In this document: positions 49,137 through 58,861 of the stretch, one piece after another
Layout: each line of letters opens with the position of its first letter
Position numbering within the stretch: the first letter of the stretch is position 1
Assembly: GCF_900096975.1 (NCBI RefSeq)
Contig: NZ_FMYQ01000005.1
Location: 186,001 to 250,000 of the forward strand
Origin: Paraburkholderia lycopersici
GTDB taxonomy: Bacteria > Pseudomonadota > Gammaproteobacteria > Burkholderiales > Burkholderiaceae
DNA length: 64,000 nt
Direction: 5' to 3'
Notes under the pieces: model-generated
What the model was told of the DNA's origin: nothing
Databases searched by the model: none
The model's input: the letters and a program-made list of their open reading frames with translations, nothing else
Made by a program: the position numbers and the translations under genes

Positions 49137-50636
49137 TCAGCCGAGATCGACGGGCACGAAAATCTGCGCGTCGTCTCGCTGGATGAGAAGCGCGATGCTG
49201 TTGCCTGCCCGCGAAATCATCTGCTTGAGTTGCTCGGCGCTCGTCACCGGGCGGCCGTTCACGGCGAGGATCACGTCGCCCGGCTGCACACCGGCGTTCT
49301 CGGCCGCGCCGCCCGACTGCTCGACCAGCAGGCCGTGATCGAGCGAATTGTTGCTCTTCTCGTCAGGCGTGAGCGGACGCACTGCGACGCCGAGGCGCCC
49401 CTGCATCTGCGACTGCGGCGTGTCGTTCGAGGCCACCTTCGCGTCGCCGAGCGTGCCGATGGTCGCCGTGAGGTTCTTCGTGCCCTTGTCGCGCCACACC
49501 TGGATATCGGCCTTCGTGCCGGGCTTCATGCCCGCGATGAGCGACGGCAGATCGGACGACTCGTCCACCGCCTGACCGTTCACGGAAACGATCACGTCGC
49601 CGGGCTTCAGCCCTGCCCTCGCGGCCGGGCCGTTCGCGTCGACCGAGCTCACCAGCGCGCCGTGCGGCTTGTCCATGCCGAACGAATCGGCGAGCGTCTG
49701 GTTCATCGACTGCACCGCGACGCCAAGACGCCCGCGGCTCACGTGGCCGGTCTTGACGAGGTCGTCCTTGACCTTCATCGCCTCATTGATCGGGATTGCG
49801 AACGAAAGGCCCTGGAAGCCGCCAGTCTGCGAATAGATCATCGAGTTGATGCCGATGACTTCGCCTTGCAGATTGAAGAGCGGGCCGCCCGAATTGCCGG
49901 GATTGACCGGCACGTCGGTCTGGATGAACGGCGTGTAGTTCTCGTCGGGCAGCGAGCGCGACTTCGCGCTGATGATGCCCGAGGTCACCGTGTTGTCGAA
50001 GCCGTACGGCGAGCCGATCGCCACCACCCACTGGCCGACCTTGCTCTGGCGCGGGTCGCCGATCTTCACGGTCGGCAGGTCCTTCGCGTCGATCTTCAGC
50101 ACGGCGACATCGGACTGCTTGTCCGCGCCCACGACCTTCGCCTTGAACTCGCGCTTGTCGGTGAGCTTCACCGTCACGACGTTGGCGCCGTCCACGACGT
50201 GCGCGTTCGTGAGAATGTAGCCGTCCGCGCTGATGATGAACCCCGAGCCGAGGCTCGCGCTCGGCGTGTCGGCCTGCGGCCCGCCGTCGCCGCCCATGCC
50301 GGGCACGCCGCCATAGAAGTGCTTGAAGAACTGGTAAAACGGATCGCTCGGATCGATCGGCAGTTGCTGCGGACCGCTGCCGCCGCTGCGCAGGGACGTC
50401 TGCTTCACGACGTGCTTGGCGCTGATGTTGACCACCGCCGGCCCGTAGGTTTCCACGAGGCCGGAGAAGTCGGGAATGCCGGTTTTGGCCGCGGCTTCGG
50501 CCGGCATCATCGCGGCCTGCGCCTGCGAGATGACCTGCGGCGCCGGCACGTCGCGGTGCCCGGCTACGTACCCCGCCGACAACGCGACGGCCACGGCGGC
50601 TGCCACAGCACTGCGGGTAATAACTTTGGTATTCAT
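49137..50636 (-). CDS. htrA: Do/HtrA family periplasmic serine protease (MucD/DegP type)
   Basis: A 499-residue periplasmic protease-chaperone that degrades misfolded envelope proteins. A signal peptide or anchor covers about residues 1-27. The trypsin-like triad is H146 (LTNAHVVDG), D176 (QSDVAVLKI) and S249 (NPGNSGGPLF), and two PDZ domains follow (about 290-385 and 400-495). It lies 136 bases downstream of a two-component sensor gene in the same direction. From memory, Burkholderia cenocepacia has an HtrA gene linked to a two-component system and needed under heat and osmotic stress. Confidence 0.96.
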   Translation of the reverse strand: MNTKVITRSAVAAAVAVALSAGYVAGHRDVPAPQVISQAQAAMMPAEAAAKTGIPDFSGLVETYGPAVVNISAKHVVKQTSLRSGGSGPQQLPIDPSDPFYQFFKHFYGGVPGMGGDGGPQADTPSASLGSGFIISADGYILTNAHVVDGANVVTVKLTDKREFKAKVVGADKQSDVAVLKIDAKDLPTVKIGDPRQSKVGQWVVAIGSPYGFDNTVTSGIISAKSRSLPDENYTPFIQTDVPVNPGNSGGPLFNLQGEVIGINSMIYSQTGGFQGLSFAIPINEAMKVKDDLVKTGHVSRGRLGVAVQSMNQTLADSFGMDKPHGALVSSVDANGPAARAGLKPGDVIVSVNGQAVDESSDLPSLIAGMKPGTKADIQVWRDKGTKNLTATIGTLGDAKVASNDTPQSQMQGRLGVAVRPLTPDEKSNNSLDHGLLVEQSGGAAENAGVQPGDVILAVNGRPVTSAEQLKQMISRAGNSIALLIQRDDAQIFVPVDLG

Positions 50637-50772
50637 TGCGGACTCCTTGCGCGGGTACTGATCACGACGTACCGAAGCGTAAGCCGTATCGCTTAAAGGA
50701 GTCTTAAGCAGGCGCAATTCGCGCAAACGCCCGCGAACGACCGTCGCACGGGCATTTGCGGGCGCTGAAAAT

Positions 50773-52074
50773 TCAGAAGCGCACGTCTACGAGGAGCCCG
50801 CCCGCGGGCGAATCGCCGAGCGTGATCGTCGCGTCGTGCTGATCGGCGATACGCCGCACGATCGCGAGTCCGAGACCCGTGCCCGCCACATCGGTGCGCG
50901 CGCGGTTCGCGCCCGCGCCCACGCGATAAAAGCGATCGAACACGCGCGCGCGCTCGTTCACGGGAATGCCGGGTCCGCTGTCCGCGATGCGCACGCGCGG
51001 ATGGCCCTCCTCCACGACGAGGCTCACGTCCACGCGGCCGCCTGCGGGCGTGTACTTCGTGGCGTTGTCGAGCAGATTGTTGAACATGACGCGCAGCGCA
51101 TCGGCGTCGCCGTGCACGCTCGCCGCCGCGCTTTCCTCGATGCCGAGATCGACGCCGCGCTGCTGCGCAAGCGGCGCATAGTTGAGCACGCAATCGTCGA
51201 GCAGCGCATGGAGGTCCACGTCGCGCGCGCGCGCGTGGCCATCGGGCTCCGAACGCGCGAGCGCGAGCAGTTGCTCGGCGAGGCGCGTGGCGCGGGTCAC
51301 GCCCGCCTGCAGATCGGCGAGCGCTTCGCGACGCGTTTCGTCGTCCCTTGCGCGCGCGACGAGCTGTGCCTGGATCTGCACGGCCGCGAGCGGCGTGCGC
51401 AGTTCGTGCGCGGCATCGGCGACGAAGGCCTTTTGCGTGTCGAGCGCCTGCGCGAGACGTTCGAGCAGCGCGTTCAACGCGTGCACGAGCGGCGTAACCT
51501 CGCGCGGCAGGCGCTCCTCGGGCAGCGGATCGAGCGCTTCCGGATGGCGCGTGTCGAGCGCGCGCGCGACGCGCGAAAGCGGCTTGAGCCCGCGCCCGAC
51601 CACCATCCACACCGCGAGCCCGAGGAACGGCAGCAGCACGATGAGCGGCCAGAGCGTGCGCAGCGCCACGTTCGCCGCAAGCCGGTTGCGCACGGAAACG
51701 GGCTGCGCGAGCTGCACCACGTTGTCGCCGACTATCGCGCCGTATACGCGCCAGTCGCCGCGGTCGGTGCGCTCGGTCGAAAAGCCGAGTTCCGCGCGCG
51801 GCGCGAGCGGCGCGCGCGGATGCGAGTAGTACATGAGCACGCCGTTGCGATTCCAGATCTGCAGCACGATGCCTTCGTCACCGGTATCGCGCGAGCTGAG
51901 GATTTCGTTGAACGGCTCGGAGGGCAGCGCCTCGGCGATTTCCTGCAACTGGTAGTCGAACAGCTCGTTGGCCTCGGCGAGCGCCTGGCGATAGATCAGC
52001 CAGCCCGCGAGCCCCACGCCCGCGACGACGATCGCGAGCAGCCAGAACAGCAGTTGTCGTCGGATCGAACTCAT
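50773..52074 (-). CDS. Two-component sensor histidine kinase (QseC type)
   Basis: A 433-residue inner-membrane histidine kinase. Two transmembrane helices (about residues 8-28 and 145-165) bracket a periplasmic sensor domain of about 115 residues. The phosphoacceptor motif is VADAAHELRTPLAAVQIQAQL, followed by the ATPase boxes NNLLDNATKYTP, ADSGPGIP and GTGLGLAIV. It follows the response regulator gene by 73 bases and precedes htrA, which suggests control of envelope stress functions. The signal is unknown. Confidence 0.95.
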   Translation of the reverse strand: MSSIRRQLLFWLLAIVVAGVGLAGWLIYRQALAEANELFDYQLQEIAEALPSEPFNEILSSRDTGDEGIVLQIWNRNGVLMYYSHPRAPLAPRAELGFSTERTDRGDWRVYGAIVGDNVVQLAQPVSVRNRLAANVALRTLWPLIVLLPFLGLAVWMVVGRGLKPLSRVARALDTRHPEALDPLPEERLPREVTPLVHALNALLERLAQALDTQKAFVADAAHELRTPLAAVQIQAQLVARARDDETRREALADLQAGVTRATRLAEQLLALARSEPDGHARARDVDLHALLDDCVLNYAPLAQQRGVDLGIEESAAASVHGDADALRVMFNNLLDNATKYTPAGGRVDVSLVVEEGHPRVRIADSGPGIPVNERARVFDRFYRVGAGANRARTDVAGTGLGLAIVRRIADQHDATITLGDSPAGGLLVDVRF

Positions 52075-52147
52075 CGGCTAAGTGGGGCTCCCGCGCGCTT
52101 CGTGCCGCGCTTTGCTTCGCGCTTCGTGTCCTGCCTCGCGGGCGACT

Positions 52148-52810
52148 TCATGCGTCTTTCGCGATCATGTAGCCGAGGCCGCGCACGTTGCGGATCAGGT
52201 CGGCGCCGAGCTTCTTGCGCAGCGCGTGGATATAGACTTCGACCGTATTGCTGCCGATCTCCTCGCCCCAGCCGTACATCTTCTCTTCGAGCTGCGTTTT
52301 CGAGAGCACCGCGCCCGGGCGCGCGAGCAGCGCTTCGAGCAGCGCGAATTCGCGCGCCGACAGCGCGACGGGCGCGCCGTCCTGGGTCACCTGGTGCGAA
52401 GCCGGATCGAGCGTGATCGAGCCGTGGCGGATGGTCGAGTCGCTGCGGCCCGCCTGGCGGCGGATCAGCGCGCGCATGCGCGCGCCCAGTTCGTCGAGGT
52501 CGAAGGGCTTGATGAGATAGTCGTCGGCGCCGGCGTCGAGGCCCTTCACGCGGTCGGCCACGGCGTCGCGCGCGGTGAGGATCAGCACGGGCAGCGCCGC
52601 GCCGCGCGCGCGCAGCGTGCGCAGCACGTCGAGGCCGTCGCGGCGCGGCAATCCGAGATCGAGCAGCATGAGATCGTAGGAATCGGCGCTCGCGGCCGAG
52701 AGCGCGGCGTCGCCGTCCTCGACCCAGTCGACCGCAAATCCTTCGCCGCGCAGCGCCTTGCGCACGCCCTCGGCGATCATGCGGTCATCTTCGACTAGCA
52801 GTATGCGCAT
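52148..52810 (-). CDS. Two-component response regulator (OmpR/QseB type)
   Basis: A 220-residue OmpR-family regulator. The receiver domain (about 1-115) has the acidic pair in VEDDRM, the phosphoacceptor aspartate at about D51 in YDLMLLDLGLPRRDG and the switch lysine in YLIKPFDLDEL. A winged-helix DNA-binding domain ends the protein (TVEVYIHALRKKLG...IRNVRGLGYMI). It is the first gene of the RR-kinase-htrA set. The start at 52810 (MRILLVEDD) is standard. Confidence 0.96.
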   Translation of the reverse strand: MRILLVEDDRMIAEGVRKALRGEGFAVDWVEDGDAALSAASADSYDLMLLDLGLPRRDGLDVLRTLRARGAALPVLILTARDAVADRVKGLDAGADDYLIKPFDLDELGARMRALIRRQAGRSDSTIRHGSITLDPASHQVTQDGAPVALSAREFALLEALLARPGAVLSKTQLEEKMYGWGEEIGSNTVEVYIHALRKKLGADLIRNVRGLGYMIAKDA

Positions 52811-53229
52811 CGTAATGGATTGGCAAGGCGGCAATACGGCGCCGCACTGCGTGAATTATGGCGATGCGTGCATTCTAGCGCCTGAACAGGGGCGCCGCGC
52901 CGCGGGGGGTTGCACGACCGGCCATGAGGCCAATGCCTCGCGCCGCGGCCGAAGTTCGATCCGCGCCTCACGTTGGGCCACGTTGCGCCACGCTTCTCGC
53001 CGGCTTTTCTCGCCCGTAATGCGCGCGCACGACGCGACGTCTTTACAATGTGCGCTTTTGCGGCGCGCGACGCCGCGATACAAGCGCGTTCGCTTACGCC
53101 GCGCCTGCATCGCGCGCGAATCTTGCGAAGCCCGCCGCAAAACTTTCGCGTCCGCGCAGCACTGGCGAGCCTCTCCACTCGCCCGTCGCGCGCGGCCCCT
53201 GCACTGCCGCACTCGCCCGAACGCTTTTC
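52811..53229. other. Divergent intergenic region between response regulator and dacB
   Basis: This 419-base gap holds no convincing gene; frames on both strands are arginine/alanine-rich artefacts. A TAGAAT hexamer on minus (52877-52872) and a TACAAT on plus (53044-53049) are possible -10 elements for the two divergent transcripts, but neither has a good -35 at standard spacing. Confidence 0.45.
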
Positions 53230-54918
53230 ATGCTGCCCGCTTCGCTGTCCCGCCTACGCACTTTGTTCAGACTGCCCGCCTCGCTTGCCGGCCGCCCGCA
53301 TGACGCGAGCGCAAGCCGCACGCATCGCCCCCCGAAGCCGCTGACCCTCGCGCTCGCCTGTGCCGCGCTCGCCGCGAGCTTCGCGGCCGTGCCGGCGGCG
53401 CATGCGCAGCCCGAGGGCGCGCGCGTGCCGACGGTCAACGTGACCACCGTGCTCCCGCCCACCGTGATGGCGGGCCTCGAACATGCGCACGTGCCGCTCT
53501 CCTCGGTGAGCGTGGTGATCGAGAAAGTGGGCGACCGCCAGCCCAGCGTCGCCGTGAACGCCGGCCAGCCGATGATGCCCGCCTCGACGATGAAGCTCGT
53601 CACGACGTGGAGCGGCCTCTCGATGCTCGGCCCCGACTATCGATGGAAGACGAGCGCCTATACCGACGGCGAGATCGACGCGAGCGGCACGCTGCACGGC
53701 AATCTCTATATCAAGGGCACCGGCGACCCGAAGCTCGTCCCCGAGGAGCTGATCGACCTCGTGCAGAAGATTCGCGCGGCCGGCGTGGCGCGCATCGACG
53801 GCGCGCTCGTGCTCGACAAGAGCGAGTTCGACGCCTCGACGCGCGACCTGCCCTCGTTCGACGGCGACGACAGCGCGCCCTACAACGTCGGCCCCGACCC
53901 GCTCATGTACGCGTTCAAGTCGGTCTCGTTCACGTTCTCGCCCTCGCGCGAAGGCGTCTCGATCGACGTGGTGCCGCCCGTCGCGCAGTGGCAGATCGAC
54001 AACCAGATCCGCGAGCGCGGCGGCGCGTGCGGCGGCATGCTGCCGAGCCCGCAAGTCTCGCCTGGCGGCAACGGCGTCGTCACCGCGAGCTTCGCGGGCA
54101 GCTACGCCATGCGCTGCGGCGACCGCACGCTCAACATGGCCGCGCCCGTCGATCACAGCACGTTCTTCGCCGACGGCTTCCTCGCGCTCTGGCAGCAAAC
54201 GGGCGGCAGCCTCTTCGCCACGCCGGGCGGCGCGGTGCGCGAAGGCGTCGTGCCGCCGCGCGCGCGCCTGCTCGCGGTCCATCAGAGCCCGCCGCTCTCG
54301 GACGTCGTGCACGACATCAACAAGTTCAGCAACAACGTGATGGCGCGCAATCTGTTCCTCACGCTCGGCGCCGTCGAGGGCAAGCCTCCCTCGACCCCCG
54401 CGAAAGCCGCCGCCGCCGTCAACACGTTCCTGCGGCGCGGCGGCCTTTCGATGCCCGAACTCGTGCTCGACAACGGTTGCGGCTTATCGCGCGAAGAGCA
54501 CGTCAGCGCGCTTTCGCTCGCGAACCTGCTGCAAAACGCGAACGCGAGTCCGGTCGCGCAGGTGTTCATCGACTCGCTGCCGATCGTGGGCGTGGACGGC
54601 ACGATGCGCAACCGCCTCACCAACGCGGGCGTGGGAGGCAACGCGCACATCAAGACGGGCACGCTGCGCGACGTGCGCGCGATTGCCGGCTACGTGGCTG
54701 CCGAAAACGGCGAGAGCTGGATCGTGGTGAGCCTCATCAACGATCCGCGCGCCGAGGCTGCGCGCGCCGCGCACGACGCGCTGCTCGAGTGGGTCTACAA
54801 GGGCATGCCCGAAGAAAAGCCCGTATACGTGGAGCCGCATCCCAAGCGTGCCGCGAAAGCCCCGAAGGTGGCGAAGGCCACGCACAGGCCCGCCGTCAGG
54901 GCGCGCGGCGCGCATTGA
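53230..54918 (+). CDS. dacB: D-alanyl-D-alanine carboxypeptidase/endopeptidase (PBP4, DacB)
   Basis: A periplasmic class C penicillin-binding protein that trims peptidoglycan peptides and cross-links. The three active-site motifs are SxxK in PASTMKLVT, SxN in KFSNNVMARN and KTG in HIKTGTLRDV. Using the ATG at 53230, the 562-residue product has a long basic N-terminus before a signal-like hydrophobic stretch (about 38-59, ending AAHA-Q). A later start is possible, although no better ATG was seen. The C-terminus is a lysine/alanine-rich tail that is not part of the fold. Confidence 0.93.
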   Translation: MLPASLSRLRTLFRLPASLAGRPHDASASRTHRPPKPLTLALACAALAASFAAVPAAHAQPEGARVPTVNVTTVLPPTVMAGLEHAHVPLSSVSVVIEKVGDRQPSVAVNAGQPMMPASTMKLVTTWSGLSMLGPDYRWKTSAYTDGEIDASGTLHGNLYIKGTGDPKLVPEELIDLVQKIRAAGVARIDGALVLDKSEFDASTRDLPSFDGDDSAPYNVGPDPLMYAFKSVSFTFSPSREGVSIDVVPPVAQWQIDNQIRERGGACGGMLPSPQVSPGGNGVVTASFAGSYAMRCGDRTLNMAAPVDHSTFFADGFLALWQQTGGSLFATPGGAVREGVVPPRARLLAVHQSPPLSDVVHDINKFSNNVMARNLFLTLGAVEGKPPSTPAKAAAAVNTFLRRGGLSMPELVLDNGCGLSREEHVSALSLANLLQNANASPVAQVFIDSLPIVGVDGTMRNRLTNAGVGGNAHIKTGTLRDVRAIAGYVAAENGESWIVVSLINDPRAEAARAAHDALLEWVYKGMPEEKPVYVEPHPKRAAKAPKVAKATHRPAVRARGAH

Positions 54919-55200
54919 TCGCGCAACGATCCCGCACTGATCGCGCGCCGGGCCCGCGTTGCCCCTGCACCGGGCGCGCCGGGCTCGAAGTTTTCCTCTA
55001 GCAAAGCCCCGCCCGCCTTACCCGTGAGGCGTGTACTCTGGCGGGCAAAGGTGAAAACCGCGTCATAAAAATCGGTCATACGCGGTCGGCCATCGAGCCG
55101 CGCGCCATCAGAACACGCATCTACGCGGCCATCACGATACGAGACAACAAACGCCGCGCTGCCCGCCAGCGCCGCTCACGGGACAAGGAGGACGAGGCTC

Positions 55201-56139
55201 ATGCAGTTCGATGCGCAATGGCTGCTGCTCGCGCTCGCCCCCGTCTTTCTTGCCTGCATCGGCTATGAGGCCTGGTCTCTGTCCCGTACGCGCCCCGGCG
55301 CCTCGCTCTATAGCTGGCCCGACACGCTCTGCAATGCCGCGCTCGCGCTCATGCACCAGAGTGCCGACAAGCTCGCATGGCTCGTCGCGATTCCCGTCTA
55401 CGCTTACGTCTACCGGCACTTCCGGCTCGTTTCGTGGCAGCCGGGATGGCTCGCGTGGTTCGCGCTCTTCGTCGCGCAGGACCTGCTCTACTATGTCTTT
55501 CATCGCGCGAGCCACCGCGTGCGCTGGCTTTGGGCCGCACACGTCGTCCATCATTCGTCGGAGCGCCTGAACCTCTCGACGGCGTTTCGCCAGAGCCTCA
55601 TGTATCCCGTCGCGGGCATGTGGGTGTTCTGGATCCCGCTCGCCATGCTCGGCTTCACGCCCACGCAGATCGTCGCGGTCGTGCTCGTCAATCTCGCGTT
55701 CCAGTTCTTCGTGCACACCCAGGCAATCGGGAAGCTGGGCACGCTCGAATACGTGTTCAACACGCCGTCGATGCATCGCGTTCATCACGCTCGCAACGCG
55801 CGCTATATCGATCGCAATTACGCGGGCGTGCTCGCGATCTGGGACCGCATGTTCGGCAGCTACACCGACGAAGACGAACACGACCCGCCCGAATACGGCA
55901 TCGTCAAACCGCTCGCGTCGTGCAATCCGCTCACGGCGACATTTCACGAATGGCTCGCGATGGCGCGAGATTTCGCGCGCATGCCCGACTGGCGTTCGCG
56001 CCTTGCCGCGCTGTTCGCGCCGCCGGACTGGTGCGAGCGCCACGACGCGCTGCGCGTCCCGCCCGGAGGCGCGGCGCAGGCGCGCCAACGCGTGCCGGAA
56101 AACAACACCGAGGGTGAGTTCGGGTCGCGCAATACGTGA
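55201..56139 (+). CDS. Sterol desaturase/fatty acid hydroxylase family protein
   Basis: A 312-residue integral membrane di-iron oxygenase-like protein. The histidine clusters of the family are present: HRASH, HVVHHSSE and HRVHHARN, set between about five transmembrane helices. Members hydroxylate or desaturate lipids, but the substrate here is unknown since bacteria of this type lack sterols; ornithine lipid or fatty acid hydroxylation are possibilities. A GGAGG Shine-Dalgarno lies shortly before the start. It is monocistronic or leads into the downstream lipase gene after 179 bases. Confidence 0.92.
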   Translation: MQFDAQWLLLALAPVFLACIGYEAWSLSRTRPGASLYSWPDTLCNAALALMHQSADKLAWLVAIPVYAYVYRHFRLVSWQPGWLAWFALFVAQDLLYYVFHRASHRVRWLWAAHVVHHSSERLNLSTAFRQSLMYPVAGMWVFWIPLAMLGFTPTQIVAVVLVNLAFQFFVHTQAIGKLGTLEYVFNTPSMHRVHHARNARYIDRNYAGVLAIWDRMFGSYTDEDEHDPPEYGIVKPLASCNPLTATFHEWLAMARDFARMPDWRSRLAALFAPPDWCERHDALRVPPGGAAQARQRVPENNTEGEFGSRNT

Positions 56140-56318
56140 GAGATTGCGTAGTCTGTCGGCCTTGCCCCGACCTGGGGGGCGGTTGCATGCAGGGGTTCAT
56201 GCGAGGCCGGCGATCGAAAACGACATCGATATCGATGACAGGACGGCGCTCACGACACGGGCACCCGTGGCACGAGCATCGAGGCATGGCATCACAGGCC
56301 ACACACAGAGGAGATGAA

Positions 56319-57704
56319 GTGAACATGAAGCATCAAGGACCGAGACACCGTACGCTGTTGCGCGCCACCCAGATCGCCGTCGCGAGCGCGGCCTTCGCGC
56401 TGCTCGCCGCCTGCGGCGGCGGCAGCGGCAACAACAACGCGAGCACGCCGCCGCCGTCGGGCGTGAACATGCAGGTGGTGGCATTCGGCACGAGCCTCAC
56501 CGACGCGGGCACGTATTCGGAGCAGATTCTGCCGGGCTTCGGTGGCGGCCGCTTCACGACGAACCCGGGCGAAGTCTGGGCGCAGAAGGTATCCGGGTAT
56601 TTCGGCAATACGCTGTCGCCGGCCTTCGAGGGCGGCTTCGGCGTCCCGCTCACCGCGACGGGCGGGCTCGACTACGCGCAGGGCGGCGCGATGGTCTTCA
56701 CCGGCGGCGTGAGCAACACCAGCGCGGCGATCCCCGCCGCCAGCGAGCAGCCGATCACCTGGCAGATCCAGCAGTACATGGCGCAGCACGGCAGCTTCAA
56801 CGCAAACCAGCTCGTACTGGTGGAAGGCGGCGCCAACGAAATCCTGGCGCTGCTGGATAACAACGGTGCCGGGCTGAACGCGTTCGGCACGGCGCTGGCC
56901 ACGGCCGGCTTCACGGCCGCCGTCAACAATCCCGCGAACCAGGCCACGGCGATTTCGACGCTGACGCAGCTGGGCTTTACCCAGGCGCAGGCCGCGGCGC
57001 TCGTACCGGCCGCCATCGCGCTGAACATCGTGCAGTCGGACCCGAACGCCAGCACGGACTTCGCGTCGGTCACGCCGATCATCGCGGCTGCCGTCGAACT
57101 GGGAACGCTCGTCAACAACAACATCGTCGGCGCGCCCAAAGTCGCCGTCGTGACGGTACCCGACATCGGCAAGACGCCGGCAGCGCTGAAAGCGGATCAG
57201 GTCGGCGGTACCACGCCGGGCTCCGCGAACTCGGCCGACCAGGCGCTCTCGCTCGTTTCGGCCATGTACAACCTCACGCTGCTCAAGCAGTTGGCGCCCA
57301 ACGTGGCGGCCAAAAAGGTCGTCGTGGTGGATACGTTCTCGTGGCTCGACCAGTCGGTCGCGAATGCGGCGAGCCTCGGCTTCACGGTGACGAACACCGA
57401 CACGGCGTGCAATATCCAGCAGATGCAAACCGACGCCACCAACTACGCCCTCGCGAATCCGCAGGCAACGCTCGGCTTGCCGCCCACGACGGACCCGACC
57501 ATCCTCCAGGCGGCGGCAACGGTCTATGGCGGCAACTTCGGTTCGTCGCTGTTCTGTTCGCCGCAGACGCTGAAGGCAGCCAACGCACCCACGACCTACA
57601 TGTTCGCGGATCTCGTGCATCCGGCCACGGCGCTGCACGCCCAGTTCGCGACGTTCGTCGAAACGCAGCTAGCCGCGGCCGGCATCGGCAAGGCGCCGCA
57701 ATAA
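56319..57704 (+). CDS. SGNH/GDSL hydrolase lipoprotein
   Basis: A secreted esterase/lipase-like protein of about 461 residues. Block I is VVAFGTSLTDAGTY with the nucleophile serine, block III is VEGGANEILALL, and block V is DLVHPATALH with the catalytic Asp and His. The N-terminus has a lipobox (LLAAC, cysteine near residue 32) followed by a Gly/Ser/Asn linker, so it is probably a lipoprotein. A GTG start at 56319 has GAGGAG 5 bases upstream; the ATG at 56325 is 11 bases from it and is the alternative. Confidence 0.9.
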   Translation: MNMKHQGPRHRTLLRATQIAVASAAFALLAACGGGSGNNNASTPPPSGVNMQVVAFGTSLTDAGTYSEQILPGFGGGRFTTNPGEVWAQKVSGYFGNTLSPAFEGGFGVPLTATGGLDYAQGGAMVFTGGVSNTSAAIPAASEQPITWQIQQYMAQHGSFNANQLVLVEGGANEILALLDNNGAGLNAFGTALATAGFTAAVNNPANQATAISTLTQLGFTQAQAAALVPAAIALNIVQSDPNASTDFASVTPIIAAAVELGTLVNNNIVGAPKVAVVTVPDIGKTPAALKADQVGGTTPGSANSADQALSLVSAMYNLTLLKQLAPNVAAKKVVVVDTFSWLDQSVANAASLGFTVTNTDTACNIQQMQTDATNYALANPQATLGLPPTTDPTILQAAATVYGGNFGSSLFCSPQTLKAANAPTTYMFADLVHPATALHAQFATFVETQLAAAGIGKAPQ

Positions 57705-57730
57705 GCCTCGTGCGCCGGCTCGGCCGGCGC

Positions 57731-57773
57731 AAAAAAACACCCCACGAACCCGATGGCGCGTGGGGTGTTTTTT
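57731..57773. terminator. Bidirectional terminator between GDSL gene and sua5
   Basis: A long stem (aaaaaaacaccccacg with cgtggggtgtttttt) around a 12-base loop has A7 on the left and T6 on the right. It serves the lipase gene on plus and the pur-sua5 transcript on minus. Confidence 0.9.
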
Positions 57774-57794
57774 ATTGCCCCCCGGAAAGCGGGC

Positions 57795-58847
57795 TCAGTC
57801 CTGCTGCTGCGCCTCGAAGGCTGCCGCCGCACGCCCGAGCCGGTCGTTGACCGCGATCCACTCGAGCGTCTCCGGAAGCTTTTCGATGAGGATGCGCGCG
57901 ACGTTCGCGCGATCGAGTTCGCGCAGCAAGCCGTACAGCTCGCGCGCGTATGCCTGGGGCTCTTCCGGCGCGGCGACGAAATGCACGCCCGGCGCCTGGG
58001 CCCATGCGCCCGCGCGCGACGCGCGCGCGACCAGCGCCACCGTTTCGCCGGCATCGGCCGCCTTCGAAAGCAGCGGCTCCAGCGCTTCGAACGGCAACAG
58101 CGCGAGCGGCGTGCGCGGCGCGTAGTGCGCCTTCAGCGTGCCCGAAGCGCGCGGCGCCGTGGCGTCCGAGCCGTCAGGCAGGCGCGGCGGCTCGCCGAGC
58201 ACGCGCGCGATGTCGTGCGGCGTTACATGGCCGGGCCGCAGCAGCGCGGGAAAGCCGCGCGACAAATCGAGAATCGTCGATTCGATTCCCACCTCGCATG
58301 CGCCGCCGTCGAGCACATGGACCGCCGCGCCAAACTCGTCGCGCACGTGCTGCGCCGTCGTCGGGCTCACGTGGCCGAAGCGGTTCGCCGAAGGCGCCGC
58401 CACGCCGCCGTGGCCGCCGCGGCGCCGGGAGAACGCCGCCAGCAGCTTCTGCGCGACCGGATGCGACGGGCAGCGCAGCCCCACCGAATCCTGTCCGCCG
58501 CTCACGGCGTCGGGAATGCGCGCATGGCGCTTGACGATCAGCGTGAGCGGGCCCGGCCAGAAGGCATCGACGAGTTTTTGCGCCGCTTCGGGCCACTCGG
58601 CGGCCCAGTACCGCGGGTCGCCGCCGGGCGGCAGATGAACGATCACCGGATGATTCGCGGGCCGCCCCTTGGCCGCGTAGATGCGCGCGACGGCTTCGGG
58701 GCTCGCCGCATCGCCGCCGAGACCGTAGACGGTCTCGGTCGGAAACGCAACCAGTTCGCCGGCGTCGAGCAGCGCGGCGGCCGCTTCGATGTCGGCGTCG
58801 GTCAGATGCGGCGCGCCATCGTGCGGCGCGTTCTGCTGATCGGACAT
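57795..58847 (-). CDS. L-threonylcarbamoyladenylate synthase (Sua5 type)
   Basis: A 350-residue enzyme that makes threonylcarbamoyl-AMP for the t6A37 modification of tRNAs reading ANN codons. The N-terminal YrdC domain (about 15-205) has AFPTETVYGLGGDA, AKGRPANHPVIVH and PSANRFGHVSPTTA. The linker LKAHYAPRTPL leads to the C-terminal Sua5 domain, so this is the long form and not TsaC. The start at 58847 is 14 bases after purK. It is the last gene of the purC-purE-purK-sua5 transcript. Confidence 0.95.
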   Translation of the reverse strand: MSDQQNAPHDGAPHLTDADIEAAAALLDAGELVAFPTETVYGLGGDAASPEAVARIYAAKGRPANHPVIVHLPPGGDPRYWAAEWPEAAQKLVDAFWPGPLTLIVKRHARIPDAVSGGQDSVGLRCPSHPVAQKLLAAFSRRRGGHGGVAAPSANRFGHVSPTTAQHVRDEFGAAVHVLDGGACEVGIESTILDLSRGFPALLRPGHVTPHDIARVLGEPPRLPDGSDATAPRASGTLKAHYAPRTPLALLPFEALEPLLSKAADAGETVALVARASRAGAWAQAPGVHFVAAPEEPQAYARELYGLLRELDRANVARILIEKLPETLEWIAVNDRLGRAAAAFEAQQQD

Positions 58848-58861
58848 GATGCGGCCCAACC

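Noticed and set aside
48054..50696. Plus-strand open frame of 880 codons opposite htrA and the hypothetical exported protein gene
   Set aside because: Antisense to htrA, which has an intact catalytic triad and two PDZ domains; the frame has no recognisable domain.
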